This document shows, piece after piece, positions 1 through 9,661 of a stretch of DNA of 64,000 nt. The first letter of the stretch is position 1. Each line of letters starts with the position of its first letter. Source of the stretch: Lachnospiraceae bacterium (GTDB taxonomy: Bacteria > Bacillota > Clostridia > Lachnospirales > Lachnospiraceae); the NCBI GenBank assembly GCA_021772075.1, contig JAETNQ010000003.1, forward strand, positions 46,104-110,103, written 5' to 3'. The translations under genes and the position numbers were made by a program. The notes beneath the pieces are model-generated. The model saw nothing but the letters and a program-made list of their open reading frames with translations. It was not told the origin of the DNA and made no database searches.

Positions 1-1074
1 CACGCCAAGCCCTTTGAAGATCTCCTGGATTCCGTCTCCTGCGGAAACAGCGATAAAGCCTACTTCCTTTTTCGGCGCTTTTTCTGTTTCCTTTGCCTCT
101 TCTTTCTGCTTTTCCGCCATCTTAAATAGTTTTTCCTGATGCTCCAGCCTCATATTATCAATCTTCATATTGGAAAGAGCGCCATATTTCAATGCCTTTT
201 GAATCGCCATACCAGGGTCGTTGGTATGTACATGCACCTTGACCACATCCTCATCCGCAACGACTACAATGGAATCACCGATCGATTCCAGATACGCCTT
301 GAAATCCATCTCCTGCTTGATGTTGAAATTCCTGCTCAGCATAATGATAAACTCTGTGCAATAACCGAATTTAATGTCCGCCTGAGCCTGTGCATCCATA
401 TTTGCCGATGCTGCGGACGGCGATGTTTTCATGTCGGAAAGCTTAAAATCAATTTCCTTTCCAAGAAAAGCTTCATAAGCGCCTTTCAGCACCTGCATCA
501 GTCCCTGTCCGCCGGAATCCACCACTCCTGCCTGTTTCAGCACGGGAAGAAGATCCGGCGTCCTCTCCAGCACCTCATCCGCATGCTTTATAATTTCTTC
601 AAAAAAAACGGTCAGATCCTCTTCTCCTCGATCAGCCAATTCCCTGGCTTTCTGGGCGCCGCCTTTGGCAACGGTCAGAATCGTGCCTTCCTTAGGCTTC
701 ATAACAGCCTTATAAGCAGTTTCCACCGCTTTATCAAAAGCATCGGCCAAAATCTTTGCATCCAGTTTTTCGTAATCCCTTACCCCTTTGGTAAACCCCC
801 GGAAAAGCTGGGATAAAATAACGCCTGAATTCCCCCTTGCCCCGCGCAGGGAACCGGAAGATATCGCCTTGCATAACACGGTCATATCCGGTTTGTCCAT
901 AGCCGACACTTCCTTTGCCGCCGCCATAATCGTTAAGGTCATATTCGTTCCGGTATCGCCGTCTGGAACGGGAAATACATTCAGTTCATTGATCCACTCT
1001 TTTTTCTCTTCCAAATTTTTTGCGCCAGCTAAAAACATCTTAGAAAGCATCTTCGCATCGATTGTCTTAACCAC
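1..1074 (-). CDS. DAK2/YloV-family (FakA-like) protein, 3' part outside window
   Basis: Minus-strand translation from GTG at 1074 (SD AAGGAGG upstream): VVKTIDAKMLSKMFLAGAKNLEEKKEWINELNVFPVPDGDTGTNMTLTIMAAAKEV...; typical DAK2 motif NVFPVPDGDTGTNM; next to Asp23 and rpmB as in many Firmicutes. Absent from ORF track because of non-ATG start and window edge. Confidence 0.9.
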   Translation of the reverse strand, partial: MVKTIDAKMLSKMFLAGAKNLEEKKEWINELNVFPVPDGDTGTNMTLTIMAAAKEVSAMDKPDMTVLCKAISSGSLRGARGNSGVILSQLFRGFTKGVRDYEKLDAKILADAFDKAVETAYKAVMKPKEGTILTVAKGGAQKARELADRGEEDLTVFFEEIIKHADEVLERTPDLLPVLKQAGVVDSGGQGLMQVLKGAYEAFLGKEIDFKLSDMKTSPSAASANMDAQAQADIKFGYCTEFIIMLSRNFNIKQEMDFKAYLESIGDSIVVVADEDVVKVHVHTNDPGMAIQKALKYGALSNMKIDNMRLEHQEKLFKMAEKQKEEAKETEKAPKKEVGFIAVSAGDGIQEIFKGLGV

Positions 1075-1088
1075 AACAAATTTCCTCC

Positions 1089-1448
1089 TTAATCAATCAC
1101 TCTTACACCTTCTACAAAGATGTTGATTTTTTCAATTCCAATACCGGTAAACTCTTCCACTTTATATTTCACGTTGCTGATCAGATTATCGGATACCGCC
1201 AATATGCTGACTCCATAAGCAACAATCACATGAAAGTTAAGAACCAGCTTATGGTTATGGAGCGAAACCTTGATTCCTCTCGTCATGCTGTCCATTTTTA
1301 ACAGTTTCACCAGGCCATCCTTCATATTTACGCCGGCCATGCCGACAATGCCAAAACATTCCATTGCCACCGAACCGGCATACTGCGCAATCACTTCGCT
1401 GTCGATCACTATATTTCCCATATGGGTATCCAAAGAAGAAGCTTTCAT
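1089..1448 (-). CDS. Asp23/Gls24 family envelope stress protein
   Basis: 119 aa, GNIVIDSEVIAQYAGSVAMECFGIVGMAG motif; SD present. Confidence 0.9.
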   Translation of the reverse strand: MKASSLDTHMGNIVIDSEVIAQYAGSVAMECFGIVGMAGVNMKDGLVKLLKMDSMTRGIKVSLHNHKLVLNFHVIVAYGVSILAVSDNLISNVKYKVEEFTGIGIEKINIFVEGVRVID

Positions 1449-1492
1449 ACTATACCTCCTTAATTTTCCTTTTGGAAATCAATATATGATGT

Positions 1493-1521
1493 ATTATAAC
1501 CGTAATTTGGTAAAGAAACAA
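1493..1521 (-). promoter_or_regulatory. putative sigma-A promoter for asp23-yloV
   Basis: Minus strand TTGTTT-17-TATAAT. Confidence 0.55.
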
Positions 1522-1572
1522 GAAAATATTGAATTTCAGATAAAATAATTTTCCAATCCATGAAATTTTTAC

Positions 1573-1601
1573 TTGCATTATAGGTTTTTATCTGCTATTA
1601 T
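1573..1601 (+). promoter_or_regulatory. putative sigma-A promoter for rpmB
   Basis: TTGCAT-17-TATTAT. Confidence 0.65.
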
Positions 1602-1638
1602 ACTAATGTTGCGAGTACAATTTCGAGGAGGTGCAAAA

Positions 1639-1824
1639 ATGGCTAAATGTGATATTTGTGGCAAGGGCGCTCAGTTCGGTAATAACGTAAGCCATTCTCA
1701 TAGAAAAACAAACAGAATCTGGCATGCTAACGTAAAACGCGTAAAATGCAAAGTGAATGGCGGCAATAAGAAAATGCATGTCTGCACACGTTGCTTAAGA
1801 TCTGGATTAGTAGAAAGAGCTTAA
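1639..1824 (+). CDS. rpmB: 50S ribosomal protein L28
   Basis: MAKCDICGKGAQFGNNVSHSHRKTNRIWHANVKRVKCKVNGG...; SD GAGGAGG before ATG at 1639; paired CxxC motifs (zinc form). Confidence 0.97.
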   Translation: MAKCDICGKGAQFGNNVSHSHRKTNRIWHANVKRVKCKVNGGNKKMHVCTRCLRSGLVERA

Positions 1825-1854
1825 TTTTTAAAGTCCATAAAGCAGCCTTGAATA

Positions 1855-1886
1855 AAAAGTCAGCCTGACGGCTGACTTTTTATTTT
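1855..1886 (+). terminator. intrinsic terminator after rpmB
   Basis: AAAAAGTCAGCC-TGAC-GGCTGACTTTTT followed by ATTTTATC. Confidence 0.85.
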
Positions 1887-1893
1887 ATCTTTT

Positions 1894-2439
1894 TTATTTT
1901 GCCCTGCTTCCCATTTCATAAGCTTTTTTCAATTCTTCATATTCCCTTGTAATGATCTGCACCATTTCATGGTCTCCCGTCACATTATCGGGATGAAACA
2001 TTTTCATCAGATCCTTATATCTCTTTTTTAATGTCAAATAACTGTTAACCCCGCTGAACAGCATTTCCTCCACGCCTGAATGATGGGAAAATGCCTGCCT
2101 TTCGTGGTAAGCCCCCCGTTGGGAATTCAACTTGTCCTTTTCCCGCTGAAGCACCCGCCTGTCTTCATCCAAATCCTCAAACCCTTTCTGGAGGATCTTC
2201 ATCTTCTGGTCCAAAAGGCGGTTTTCCTGCTCTATGCGCCCTTTTTCCACTTTCAGCTTATGCTGCAGGCTCCGCATCTCCGTCTCATGGAATTTCTTTT
2301 CCTGATCCAGTTTTTTTCGCAGGTCATCCAGTTCCTCACGGATCATAGACAGCCGGAACTCTTCCCGGAAAAGCCACGCTTTCATCTCCCTTAATTCTTT
2401 CTCATTCCCGTCCTTTAATATTTCATCCACATTTCTCAT
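1894..2439 (-). CDS. coiled-coil protein with C-terminal J domain
   Basis: MRNVDEILKDGNEKELREMKAWL... long coiled coil then LTLKKRYKDLMKMFHPDNVTGDHEMVQIITREYEELKKAYE (HPD motif). Confidence 0.7.
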   Translation of the reverse strand: MRNVDEILKDGNEKELREMKAWLFREEFRLSMIREELDDLRKKLDQEKKFHETEMRSLQHKLKVEKGRIEQENRLLDQKMKILQKGFEDLDEDRRVLQREKDKLNSQRGAYHERQAFSHHSGVEEMLFSGVNSYLTLKKRYKDLMKMFHPDNVTGDHEMVQIITREYEELKKAYEMGSRAK

Positions 2440-2468
2440 TTTCCAGCACCTTCGTATTCCTGTACGCC

Positions 2469-2612
2469 TCAATCGCAATAATAAAAATTATATCCAATGA
2501 GCAGCAGCAATGCACAGATAATCAATCCTATAAACCTACTGGTAAAAAAAAGAAGCATAAGCAGCATTCCTACCGCAATCCAAAAAGCGATAAAACCAAT
2601 TAATTTTTTCAT
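2469..2612 (-). CDS. small hydrophobic membrane protein (47 aa)
   Basis: Minus-strand ORF MKKLIGFIAFWIAVGMLLMLLFFTSRFIGLIICALLLLIGYNFYYCD*; two predicted hydrophobic segments; not in ORF track. Confidence 0.5.
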   Translation of the reverse strand: MKKLIGFIAFWIAVGMLLMLLFFTSRFIGLIICALLLLIGYNFYYCD

Positions 2613-2713
2613 GCCGTTCCTCCGTGCCGCTCCAACCGCTTATGCTCTTATTTTATCTTATGCATTCCCTTTGTCCTAAATGACTTTTATTTTTTCTCCG
2701 TTTCCGCGCAATC

Positions 2714-3106
2714 TTATTCCTCGGGAAAAGCAATGTCCACCGCCGTTTTATCATCCGGCAGTTCTTCCTTGTCCTCCGGTTTTGTAAATTTTTCTACTAT
2801 ATCCGGAATCATATCCAGAATCTTCGTCATCGTATCCTGGTTTTTCACATTGACGAGTTTCGTTGTCCCATTCTTAATGACGAGCACTGCGCTGGGCGTC
2901 ATCTTACCGGAAAAACCTCCTGCTCCGCCGCTTTTTTTATCCGCCGCATTCGCCCCTGCGCCCACGCCGAAACTGACATCCACAAGAGGCAGTATGATCG
3001 TATCGCCCACCTGCGTGGCTTCCCCCACCACCGTCTTTGTTGAAAGCACGCAATTCATTCCGTTCATCAATGCTTCTATTACACCCGAGAAATTATTTTC
3101 TGCCAT
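2714..3106 (-). CDS. GerW/YtfJ family sporulation protein
   Basis: VIEALMNGMNCVLSTKTVVGEATQVGDTIILPLVDVSFGVGAGAN typical of YtfJ family. Confidence 0.9.
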   Translation of the reverse strand: MAENNFSGVIEALMNGMNCVLSTKTVVGEATQVGDTIILPLVDVSFGVGAGANAADKKSGGAGGFSGKMTPSAVLVIKNGTTKLVNVKNQDTMTKILDMIPDIVEKFTKPEDKEELPDDKTAVDIAFPEE

Positions 3107-4111
3107 TTATACGCCCTCCTTTTTCAGCAGTTTAAGTAATCTCCATATATTTTTATCCAATACCATCTTCAGGCCGGCGACCAGGAAAATAATCCCTGTG
3201 ATCTTTCCTTTGATATATACATCGCCTTCCATTACTTTCTCTTCAAATTCCGGCTGCAGGAATATACCGCCTCCAACCACTGGGTAGAGCATGCCATAGA
3301 CCGCCATAATCTGTCCGGTCGCAGCCGGATCCTCCATCCCTGCCCGCAGATTGATTCTGCATTTCTCCGGTTTCAGCCTCCTGCATATCCATAGAAGCTG
3401 CTTTTTTGCGTTCCTAAATACGCTCCGGAAAGCTTCTCCCTGTAAAATATCGGTATAATACCGTATATTTTCCATGACTTTTTTTATTTTACCACATATT
3501 TCCCTTATTGTGTACTCTATATTTTTTAAGGCTTCCACAAGTTTATGGAAAAAACGAAAAACAGCATGAAAAAACGCCTTAATTCTTCCGGTCATTCCCT
3601 CCCCGGCTTCTTCCGGGAAAGTCCCTTCTGCTTCCTCCGTTTGGCTTCCGCTTTCCTCCGCTTCAGCTATCCCCGGCTTTTCTGTTTCCGGCCCGGCGGC
3701 TTCTTCCTCTTTTGTCTTTTCTTCTTCCCGGATTTCTTGAATTCCCGTTTTTTCCCTTCCGCTTCCTTTTTTGCCAGTCTTCTGTTTTTTCCTTTTACCG
3801 CCTTTTTCCTTCTTTTTCCCTTCTTTATTTCGGGAGGAGTCCAATAGGGTAAAACAAAACAGCCTTATTCTCAAACAAGCGGATTCATGGTAGGAAAACA
3901 AAATATTCACGATATGCAGCAGCCATGTCACCTTTATTTCCACGCGGACCGGAGGTTGCCCCCCAAGTTTTCCATCCGCCGCGACGCGGTATCTGACAGG
4001 CACGAACAGCCCGCAGATCAGGACAAGCAAAAGAATTCCGATAACGGCTGCCAGAATAATTCCTATTATTTTCAGTATTGACAATATTATTGTTAATAAT
4101 ATGTGCAGCAT
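3107..4111 (-). CDS. DUF2953 domain-containing protein (YtfI-like)
   Basis: N-terminal TM, FVPVRYRVAADGKLGG motif, C-terminal KITGIIFLVAGLKMVLDKNIWRLLKLLKKEG; directly upstream of gerW/ytfJ as in Bacillus ytfI-ytfJ. Confidence 0.8.
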   Translation of the reverse strand: MLHILLTIILSILKIIGIILAAVIGILLLVLICGLFVPVRYRVAADGKLGGQPPVRVEIKVTWLLHIVNILFSYHESACLRIRLFCFTLLDSSRNKEGKKKEKGGKRKKQKTGKKGSGREKTGIQEIREEEKTKEEEAAGPETEKPGIAEAEESGSQTEEAEGTFPEEAGEGMTGRIKAFFHAVFRFFHKLVEALKNIEYTIREICGKIKKVMENIRYYTDILQGEAFRSVFRNAKKQLLWICRRLKPEKCRINLRAGMEDPAATGQIMAVYGMLYPVVGGGIFLQPEFEEKVMEGDVYIKGKITGIIFLVAGLKMVLDKNIWRLLKLLKKEGV

Positions 4112-4120
4112 ATCTACCTC

Positions 4121-4432
4121 TTAATCACCTTCTGGAAACAAATATTTTTTCAAATCCGGATATCCATTCCTTTCCAATGCCGCCTTCGTTATTTCGACCA
4201 CAAGATCCAGCGCTTCTTCATATTTTTTTGCGATGCCGATGATATATGGGGGATGTTTTTTATAGTATTTCTGCTGAAGAAAAGCACAGTGATAAATCTC
4301 CAGCTGATCCCTTCCGGCGGCCAGAGCGATCACATATATCTGAAACTGCCCGGCATTGTGCCGCAGCTTCCACTTTACCATATTCGGATGTTTGATTCCT
4401 TCGCCTATATAAAGATTTTTATAAAATTTCAT
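4121..4432 (-). CDS. hypothetical protein (103 aa)
   Basis: Intact ORF MKFYKNLYIGEGIKHPNMVKWKLRHNAGQFQIYVIALAAGRDQLEIYHC... Confidence 0.7.
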   Translation of the reverse strand: MKFYKNLYIGEGIKHPNMVKWKLRHNAGQFQIYVIALAAGRDQLEIYHCAFLQQKYYKKHPPYIIGIAKKYEEALDLVVEITKAALERNGYPDLKKYLFPEGD

Positions 4433-4519
4433 CCCTGAACCATCCGTCTGTATTTTTGTTTCCTGTTGCCATTATAACATAATTTTTTTTATTTCCAATA
4501 TCTAAAGTACAAAATAGGA

Positions 4520-5959
4520 TTATTCCTGAAAATGTGCATCAAAAATCCTCTTGGCGATCGGCACGGCAAAATCCCCGCCGGAGCCGGCGCCCTCAATAAT
4601 AATAGTCACGCTGATTTCCGGGTTGTCCACCGGGGCAAATCCGGTAAACCACGCGTGGGAATCCCCCTTTACGGTATTGTATTCCGCTGATCCCGTTTTT
4701 CCTGCCGCAGTATAGGAAAGCCCTTTTAACCGGCTTGCCGTCCCTTCCTCCACCACGCCGTGCATCAGTTCTTTCAAAACTTCCGCCTCTTCGGAAGAAA
4801 GCAGCCTCTTTGATGAAGACGGTGCAAATTTCTTGACTATCGTTCCCATACTGTTTTCCACAAAATCAATGACATAAGGTTTCATCAATACGCCATCGTT
4901 TGCAATCGCATTGGTGATCATATTCAAATGGGCCGGTGTCATTCCTGTCGTTCCCTGGCCGATGGCAATCTGCATCATATCGCTGTTCGGGGAATCTTCA
5001 TATACCTCTATGCGGCTCTTGTTGTAACTGAGTTCCAGCGGAAGCTCCTGATTAAACAACAGGTCGTCCAGCGTATCCTGGAATTTCTTTTTCTCCAGTT
5101 TCAGGCCTATATCAGCAAAAGAAGCATTGCAGGATTTCGCAAAGGCCCTGGAAAAACTCACGCTGCCATGGCTCTGTCCGTGATAACAGTTAATCCTGTC
5201 AGCGCCGTCCGAAAAACTTCCGTTGCATTGGAAACCGTAGTTTTGATACGTATCCGGGTTCTCTCTTATATATTCCAGCGCTGTTACAATTTTAAAAGTA
5301 GACCCCGGCGGATACAGCCCTTGCGTGGTGCGGTTCAATAATATGCCGCTCTCCTTGTCCTCCACCAGGGAATCCCAAATTTCTTCTATTTGGTTAGGAT
5401 CATAATCCGGTTTGGAAACCATGGCAAGGATTTTTCCGCTGGAAGGCTCCGTAACGATAATCGCCCCCCTATAGACGCCGAGCGCCTGGTCGGCCACTTC
5501 CTGAAGTTTTACGTCCAAGGTGGTATGCACGTCGTCCCCGGGATATTTGCTCCCGGCCATATCGCTTGCCACTTTTTCCGCTAAAGGCGCATTGGAATGG
5601 ATCAAATAATAATTCCCCAAAGCCTCTATCCCGGCCCTTCCATGCGTGGCATACCCCACCACATGGGAAAAGAGGCTTCCGTACGGATAGCTGCGTACTT
5701 CCTCCCCGTCTTCATCCGTAACTGTCTGCGCAAGAACTTCCCCTCCTCCTGCATAAATCGTCCCGCGGATGTTTTTTGCGGTAAGCACCTGCTGTCTGCC
5801 GTTATAACTGTTATTGATCAGTTCCTGCTCATGGGTGGAAGAATAGTAACAAATATAAACCATCATACTGAGAAAAACCGCCGCAAACAGATATGTGACC
5901 GCCATAATAGGAAGATTCGTTTTTTTCTTTTTGGGATGATTATTCCTCTTCTCTTTCAT
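4520..5959 (-). CDS. penicillin-binding transpeptidase (PbpA/PBP2-like)
   Basis: GSTFKIVTALEYI (SxxK), SCN (AKSCNASFAD), KTGSAE (KTG) motifs; start chosen at MKEKRNN, overlapping ftsW end. Confidence 0.92.
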   Translation of the reverse strand: MKEKRNNHPKKKKTNLPIMAVTYLFAAVFLSMMVYICYYSSTHEQELINNSYNGRQQVLTAKNIRGTIYAGGGEVLAQTVTDEDGEEVRSYPYGSLFSHVVGYATHGRAGIEALGNYYLIHSNAPLAEKVASDMAGSKYPGDDVHTTLDVKLQEVADQALGVYRGAIIVTEPSSGKILAMVSKPDYDPNQIEEIWDSLVEDKESGILLNRTTQGLYPPGSTFKIVTALEYIRENPDTYQNYGFQCNGSFSDGADRINCYHGQSHGSVSFSRAFAKSCNASFADIGLKLEKKKFQDTLDDLLFNQELPLELSYNKSRIEVYEDSPNSDMMQIAIGQGTTGMTPAHLNMITNAIANDGVLMKPYVIDFVENSMGTIVKKFAPSSSKRLLSSEEAEVLKELMHGVVEEGTASRLKGLSYTAAGKTGSAEYNTVKGDSHAWFTGFAPVDNPEISVTIIIEGAGSGGDFAVPIAKRIFDAHFQE

Positions 5960-7325
5960 TCCGATCCTCTGTCCTGCTGTTTTTGACTTTCCGCCTCTTT
6001 CTTTCCGCATATCTTTCCTCTTTTTCCTCATCCCCTTTTACCATGCAAAGCCCTTCTATAATCGCAAACATGATCAACGTCGTCAGCACAGAGCTCCCGC
6101 CATAACTGACCAACGGCAAAGTAACGCCGGTCAGCGGAATAAATTTGCTGCCCCCGCCGATTGTCAGGAACACTTGGAAAATATAAGTAACCCCGAGTCC
6201 AAAAGCAATCAGCCGGTAAAAATTATCCTTTAACTTCATAGAAATATCCATAAACATAATGAAGCTGCTCAAACATACCAGGATCATACACATGGCGAAC
6301 AGGATACCTAGTTCTTCTGCAATCGCGGAAAAAATAAAATCCGCTTCCACAAAAGGAATGGAATTCGGCGTTCCCTGGAAAAGCCCCATGCCAAACCAGC
6401 CGCCGCTGCCAATGGCAAATAACGACTGGGTAATCTGATAACCCGCAGAATCGATTTCGCTCCATGGATCCCGCCATGCCTGGACACGCACCTGCACATG
6501 GCTGAAAGCCTGGTAAGCAATGACTGCAGCGGCGCTTCCTCCGGCCGTTCCTGCCAGAAGATACAACGGATTTCTGGTAGCCACAAATACCATCAGCACA
6601 TATACCACAAAGAAAATCAACGCGCTGCCAAGGTCTTTGGAAACCACGAGAATAACGACATGGATTCCCGCCACCACCGCCGTTGTAAATACTTCAAAAA
6701 ATGAAGCGGATTCATGCAGGGCGCCGGCAACAAAGAAAACAAAAATGATCTTTACGAATTCCGACGGCTGGAACGTCACCCCGCCGACAGAATAGGAAAT
6801 TTTCGAACCGTTCGTATACGCTCCCAGTATGAGCACGACCGCCAGAGCCGCGATCCCTGCCAGGGCATAAACCCATGTCAGCTTTTTTAAAAATTTCAGC
6901 TTATGGATAAAAAAAGGAATTACCATCGCCACGACGATCGAACATACCGCGATGACAAACTGTTTTACCGCTTTTTCATAAGAAAGCCGGGTTAATACGA
7001 CGAATCCGATACCCAGAAGCATGCACATATTGTTCACCGCCAGCCGGTTCGCCCTCGGGTAGATCATATGAAACAAAATAACCGTGGCAAACAGGACGAT
7101 CTGCTGGAAAATATAAAAAAACAGATAGGTCATATCTCCGGTTTCAAAGCATATTGCCATAAAACAGGAAAAATGAACCGCCAGCATCAGAAAATTCTGC
7201 CGTGTATAAATCCCGCTTCTTCGTTCTTCGTCCTGAAACCGGAATACTGCGAAAGATTCATATGCATATAATGCCATTAACAGCGTAATGACATATTTAG
7301 ATATTTCTGTAATGTACAGTTCCAT
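5940..7325 (-). CDS. FtsW/RodA/SpoVE family cell-cycle protein
   Basis: Multi-TM; FFVVYVLMVFVATRNPLYLLAG..., FVEADFIFSAIAEELGILFAM, GVTLPLVSYGGSSVLTTLIMFAIIEG. Confidence 0.93.
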   Translation of the reverse strand: MELYITEISKYVITLLMALYAYESFAVFRFQDEERRSGIYTRQNFLMLAVHFSCFMAICFETGDMTYLFFYIFQQIVLFATVILFHMIYPRANRLAVNNMCMLLGIGFVVLTRLSYEKAVKQFVIAVCSIVVAMVIPFFIHKLKFLKKLTWVYALAGIAALAVVLILGAYTNGSKISYSVGGVTFQPSEFVKIIFVFFVAGALHESASFFEVFTTAVVAGIHVVILVVSKDLGSALIFFVVYVLMVFVATRNPLYLLAGTAGGSAAAVIAYQAFSHVQVRVQAWRDPWSEIDSAGYQITQSLFAIGSGGWFGMGLFQGTPNSIPFVEADFIFSAIAEELGILFAMCMILVCLSSFIMFMDISMKLKDNFYRLIAFGLGVTYIFQVFLTIGGGSKFIPLTGVTLPLVSYGGSSVLTTLIMFAIIEGLCMVKGDEEKEERYAERKRRKVKNSRTEDRNEREEE

Positions 7326-9577
7326 TATTCCGCTCCCCGCTTAAAATGGCCTTTTGTATACTCTGCATAAGGCACATTCTTGTAAAGATTTCCCCCGCCC
7401 TCCATCCAAAAACGAAGTATTTGTTTTGTCTCATCTTCTCCTTCTACCGTAAAATCCAGACGGAACGTAGAAATTCCTGCCTCTTTTATTTTGTCCGTAT
7501 TCTGGTGAAGCGATAACGGAAGAGAGTTATAGACCACATTATAACAATGCGCGCAATTTAAATATACAGGAAAGACCTTTCCGTATCTGTCTGTCAAAGC
7601 GGCAAACTCCTGCCTCTGTCCTTTCTTCTTTCGACGGCAGCCCTCCGTCGTGCCAGCAACGCAGTTAGCAGATATCATCATAGGAACCCTTCCGTAAACG
7701 GACATTGCCAGATCCCTCTCCCCCGCTTTGCCCGCCAGTTCTTTCAGCTCATGGATATTCAATTCAACCGGAACATACGCCTCCTTACAATCCCTCCCAA
7801 GAACCCGGAGAGCCTCTCCATTCCAAATATAAAGGCCGGCATCCGAAACTATTTTTATATCCCGAAGCCCCTGAAAACTATTCTTAATATATTGAAGTTC
7901 CTCCAAGTTGCGCGCCAGAACTCCTTCAAAAACGGATTCTCTAAGCAAAGATTCTATTTTATCTAAATAAAGGTCATCTTTTTGCCTTATCACATAGGGC
8001 AAGGCCAGATAAAGCTCCGTTTTCCTTCCGGCATCCTTCCATTCCTTCATCCATTCCTTGTCCATGCAAAGATCCGCATCCACATAAAGCCGCTCCGCTC
8101 CGCAGGATATGGTCGCGGCGCATTGTTCCTTTGTCAGCGCCAGCACATGGATCTTTGCCTTTCCATCCTTCTTTCCACCGGCAATATGATGTTCCGAATG
8201 TTTCTTATAAAGCTCCGTTTCCTCCTCAGGTTTCTTTGCTTTTCTTCCGTAAAGGGAACGAAAACCGTTTTTTCTGATGATCTCTTCTTCCAAACGTTCC
8301 AATGCCGTCCGCCGCAGATCGTTGATATGTTTTACCGGAAGAAAAACATCCTCCGGCATCCAAATACTCAAATCATCCAAGTAAAATGCCGTATTCCCGC
8401 ATTTGCCAAGCTGCCTGCGGATTCCTTCCTCTGTCAGCGGCTGTTTCTGCGCCTCCTGCGGCTTCTCTCCCTTCGCCGCGGCCTGCACGCCACTCCCCGT
8501 AACAACCAGCTCCGTTTCTTCTCCTTTTACCAGCCTTATATCCATTCGGACAGGATAACGGAAATCGCCTTCCAGATAAGTTTTCCTGATTTGTCCCAGC
8601 AAACCTTCATCGCTTCCTGTATATCCCGGATTTTCCAGGGATATCATATCCCTTCCGTTATGCTTATAATAATAACCTTGACTGATTTCGCTTCGGATAT
8701 ACAATGATTCCAGTTTTTTCCGGTCTTCCTCTTCCACACGGTAATTCCCCGGATCTTCATAATACCGGTCGATATACTTCCTGTAGATTCCCGTTACGCC
8801 GGCGGCATATTCCGGGCTTTTCATTCTTCCTTCAATTTTCAGGGAATCGATGCCGGCCTCTATCAGTTCTCCCAGCAGTTCCACCGTACACATGTCCTTA
8901 AGGCTTAAAGGGTACATATCCTTTCCTGCCTTCCGCCCCAAGCCGGATACGGCACCGGAAAATCCATGGGATATTCCATAAGGCAGCCGGCATGGCTGGG
9001 CGCACCTTCCCCTGTTCCCGCTTCTTCCTCCGATCACGCTGCTGAACAAGCACTGGCCAGAATAGCAATAACAGACCGCCCCATGAATAAACGTTTCGAT
9101 CTCTATACCCGTCTTTTCTTTTATTTCCTTTATCTCTGCCAGCGATAATTCCCTTGCCGGAACGATCCGGTCGGCGCCCAGGGCTTTCAAATACTCCGCC
9201 CCCCGGAAACCCGTCACCGCCATCTGCGTGCTGACATGCCTCGCAAGCGCCGGAAACCATCGGCCGACCGCCTGAAATACCCCAAGATCCTGGACGATCA
9301 CTCCGTCCAGCCCTGCTTCATAAAAAGGAAGGAGGTAAGAATATATCTCATGGAATTCCCGTTCCTTTACAAGGGTATTCACCGTCAGGTATACCTTTCT
9401 CCCATAAATATGGGCATATCTTACCGCCCGGCATACTTCTTCCTCTGTAAAATTGTCCGCATATGCCCTTGCGCCGAATTTGTCGCCCCCGAGATAAACA
9501 GCGTCGGCCCCGGCATGTACCGCCCCCAGAAAACTTTCATAATTCCCTGCAGGCGCAAGCAATTCCACTTTCTTCAT
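7325..9577 (-). CDS. peptidase U32 family protein
   Basis: MKKVELLAPAGNYESFLGAVHAGADAVYLGG...; ETFIHGAVCYCYSGQCLFSS; NRGRCAQPCRLPY; DSLKIEGRMKSPEYAA. Confidence 0.95.
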   Translation of the reverse strand: MKKVELLAPAGNYESFLGAVHAGADAVYLGGDKFGARAYADNFTEEEVCRAVRYAHIYGRKVYLTVNTLVKEREFHEIYSYLLPFYEAGLDGVIVQDLGVFQAVGRWFPALARHVSTQMAVTGFRGAEYLKALGADRIVPARELSLAEIKEIKEKTGIEIETFIHGAVCYCYSGQCLFSSVIGGRSGNRGRCAQPCRLPYGISHGFSGAVSGLGRKAGKDMYPLSLKDMCTVELLGELIEAGIDSLKIEGRMKSPEYAAGVTGIYRKYIDRYYEDPGNYRVEEEDRKKLESLYIRSEISQGYYYKHNGRDMISLENPGYTGSDEGLLGQIRKTYLEGDFRYPVRMDIRLVKGEETELVVTGSGVQAAAKGEKPQEAQKQPLTEEGIRRQLGKCGNTAFYLDDLSIWMPEDVFLPVKHINDLRRTALERLEEEIIRKNGFRSLYGRKAKKPEEETELYKKHSEHHIAGGKKDGKAKIHVLALTKEQCAATISCGAERLYVDADLCMDKEWMKEWKDAGRKTELYLALPYVIRQKDDLYLDKIESLLRESVFEGVLARNLEELQYIKNSFQGLRDIKIVSDAGLYIWNGEALRVLGRDCKEAYVPVELNIHELKELAGKAGERDLAMSVYGRVPMMISANCVAGTTEGCRRKKKGQRQEFAALTDRYGKVFPVYLNCAHCYNVVYNSLPLSLHQNTDKIKEAGISTFRLDFTVEGEDETKQILRFWMEGGGNLYKNVPYAEYTKGHFKRGAE

Positions 9578-9614
9578 ATCCGCTCCCGTATGTCATAGCA
9601 TTCTATTAATTGTA

Positions 9615-9640
9615 AAGAGCTGTCTTATGCAAGACAGCCC
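9615..9640 (-). terminator. hairpin between zapA and U32 peptidase gene
   Basis: GCTGTCTT-GCAT-AAGACAGC followed by TCTTT on minus strand. Confidence 0.5.
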
Positions 9641-9661
9641 TTTTCTTTCTTTTATCTCCAA

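Noticed and set aside
1573-1638. N-terminal extension of L28 in the ORF track
   Set aside because: The extension overlaps the promoter; SD and universal L28 start (MAKCDICGK) place the start at 1639.
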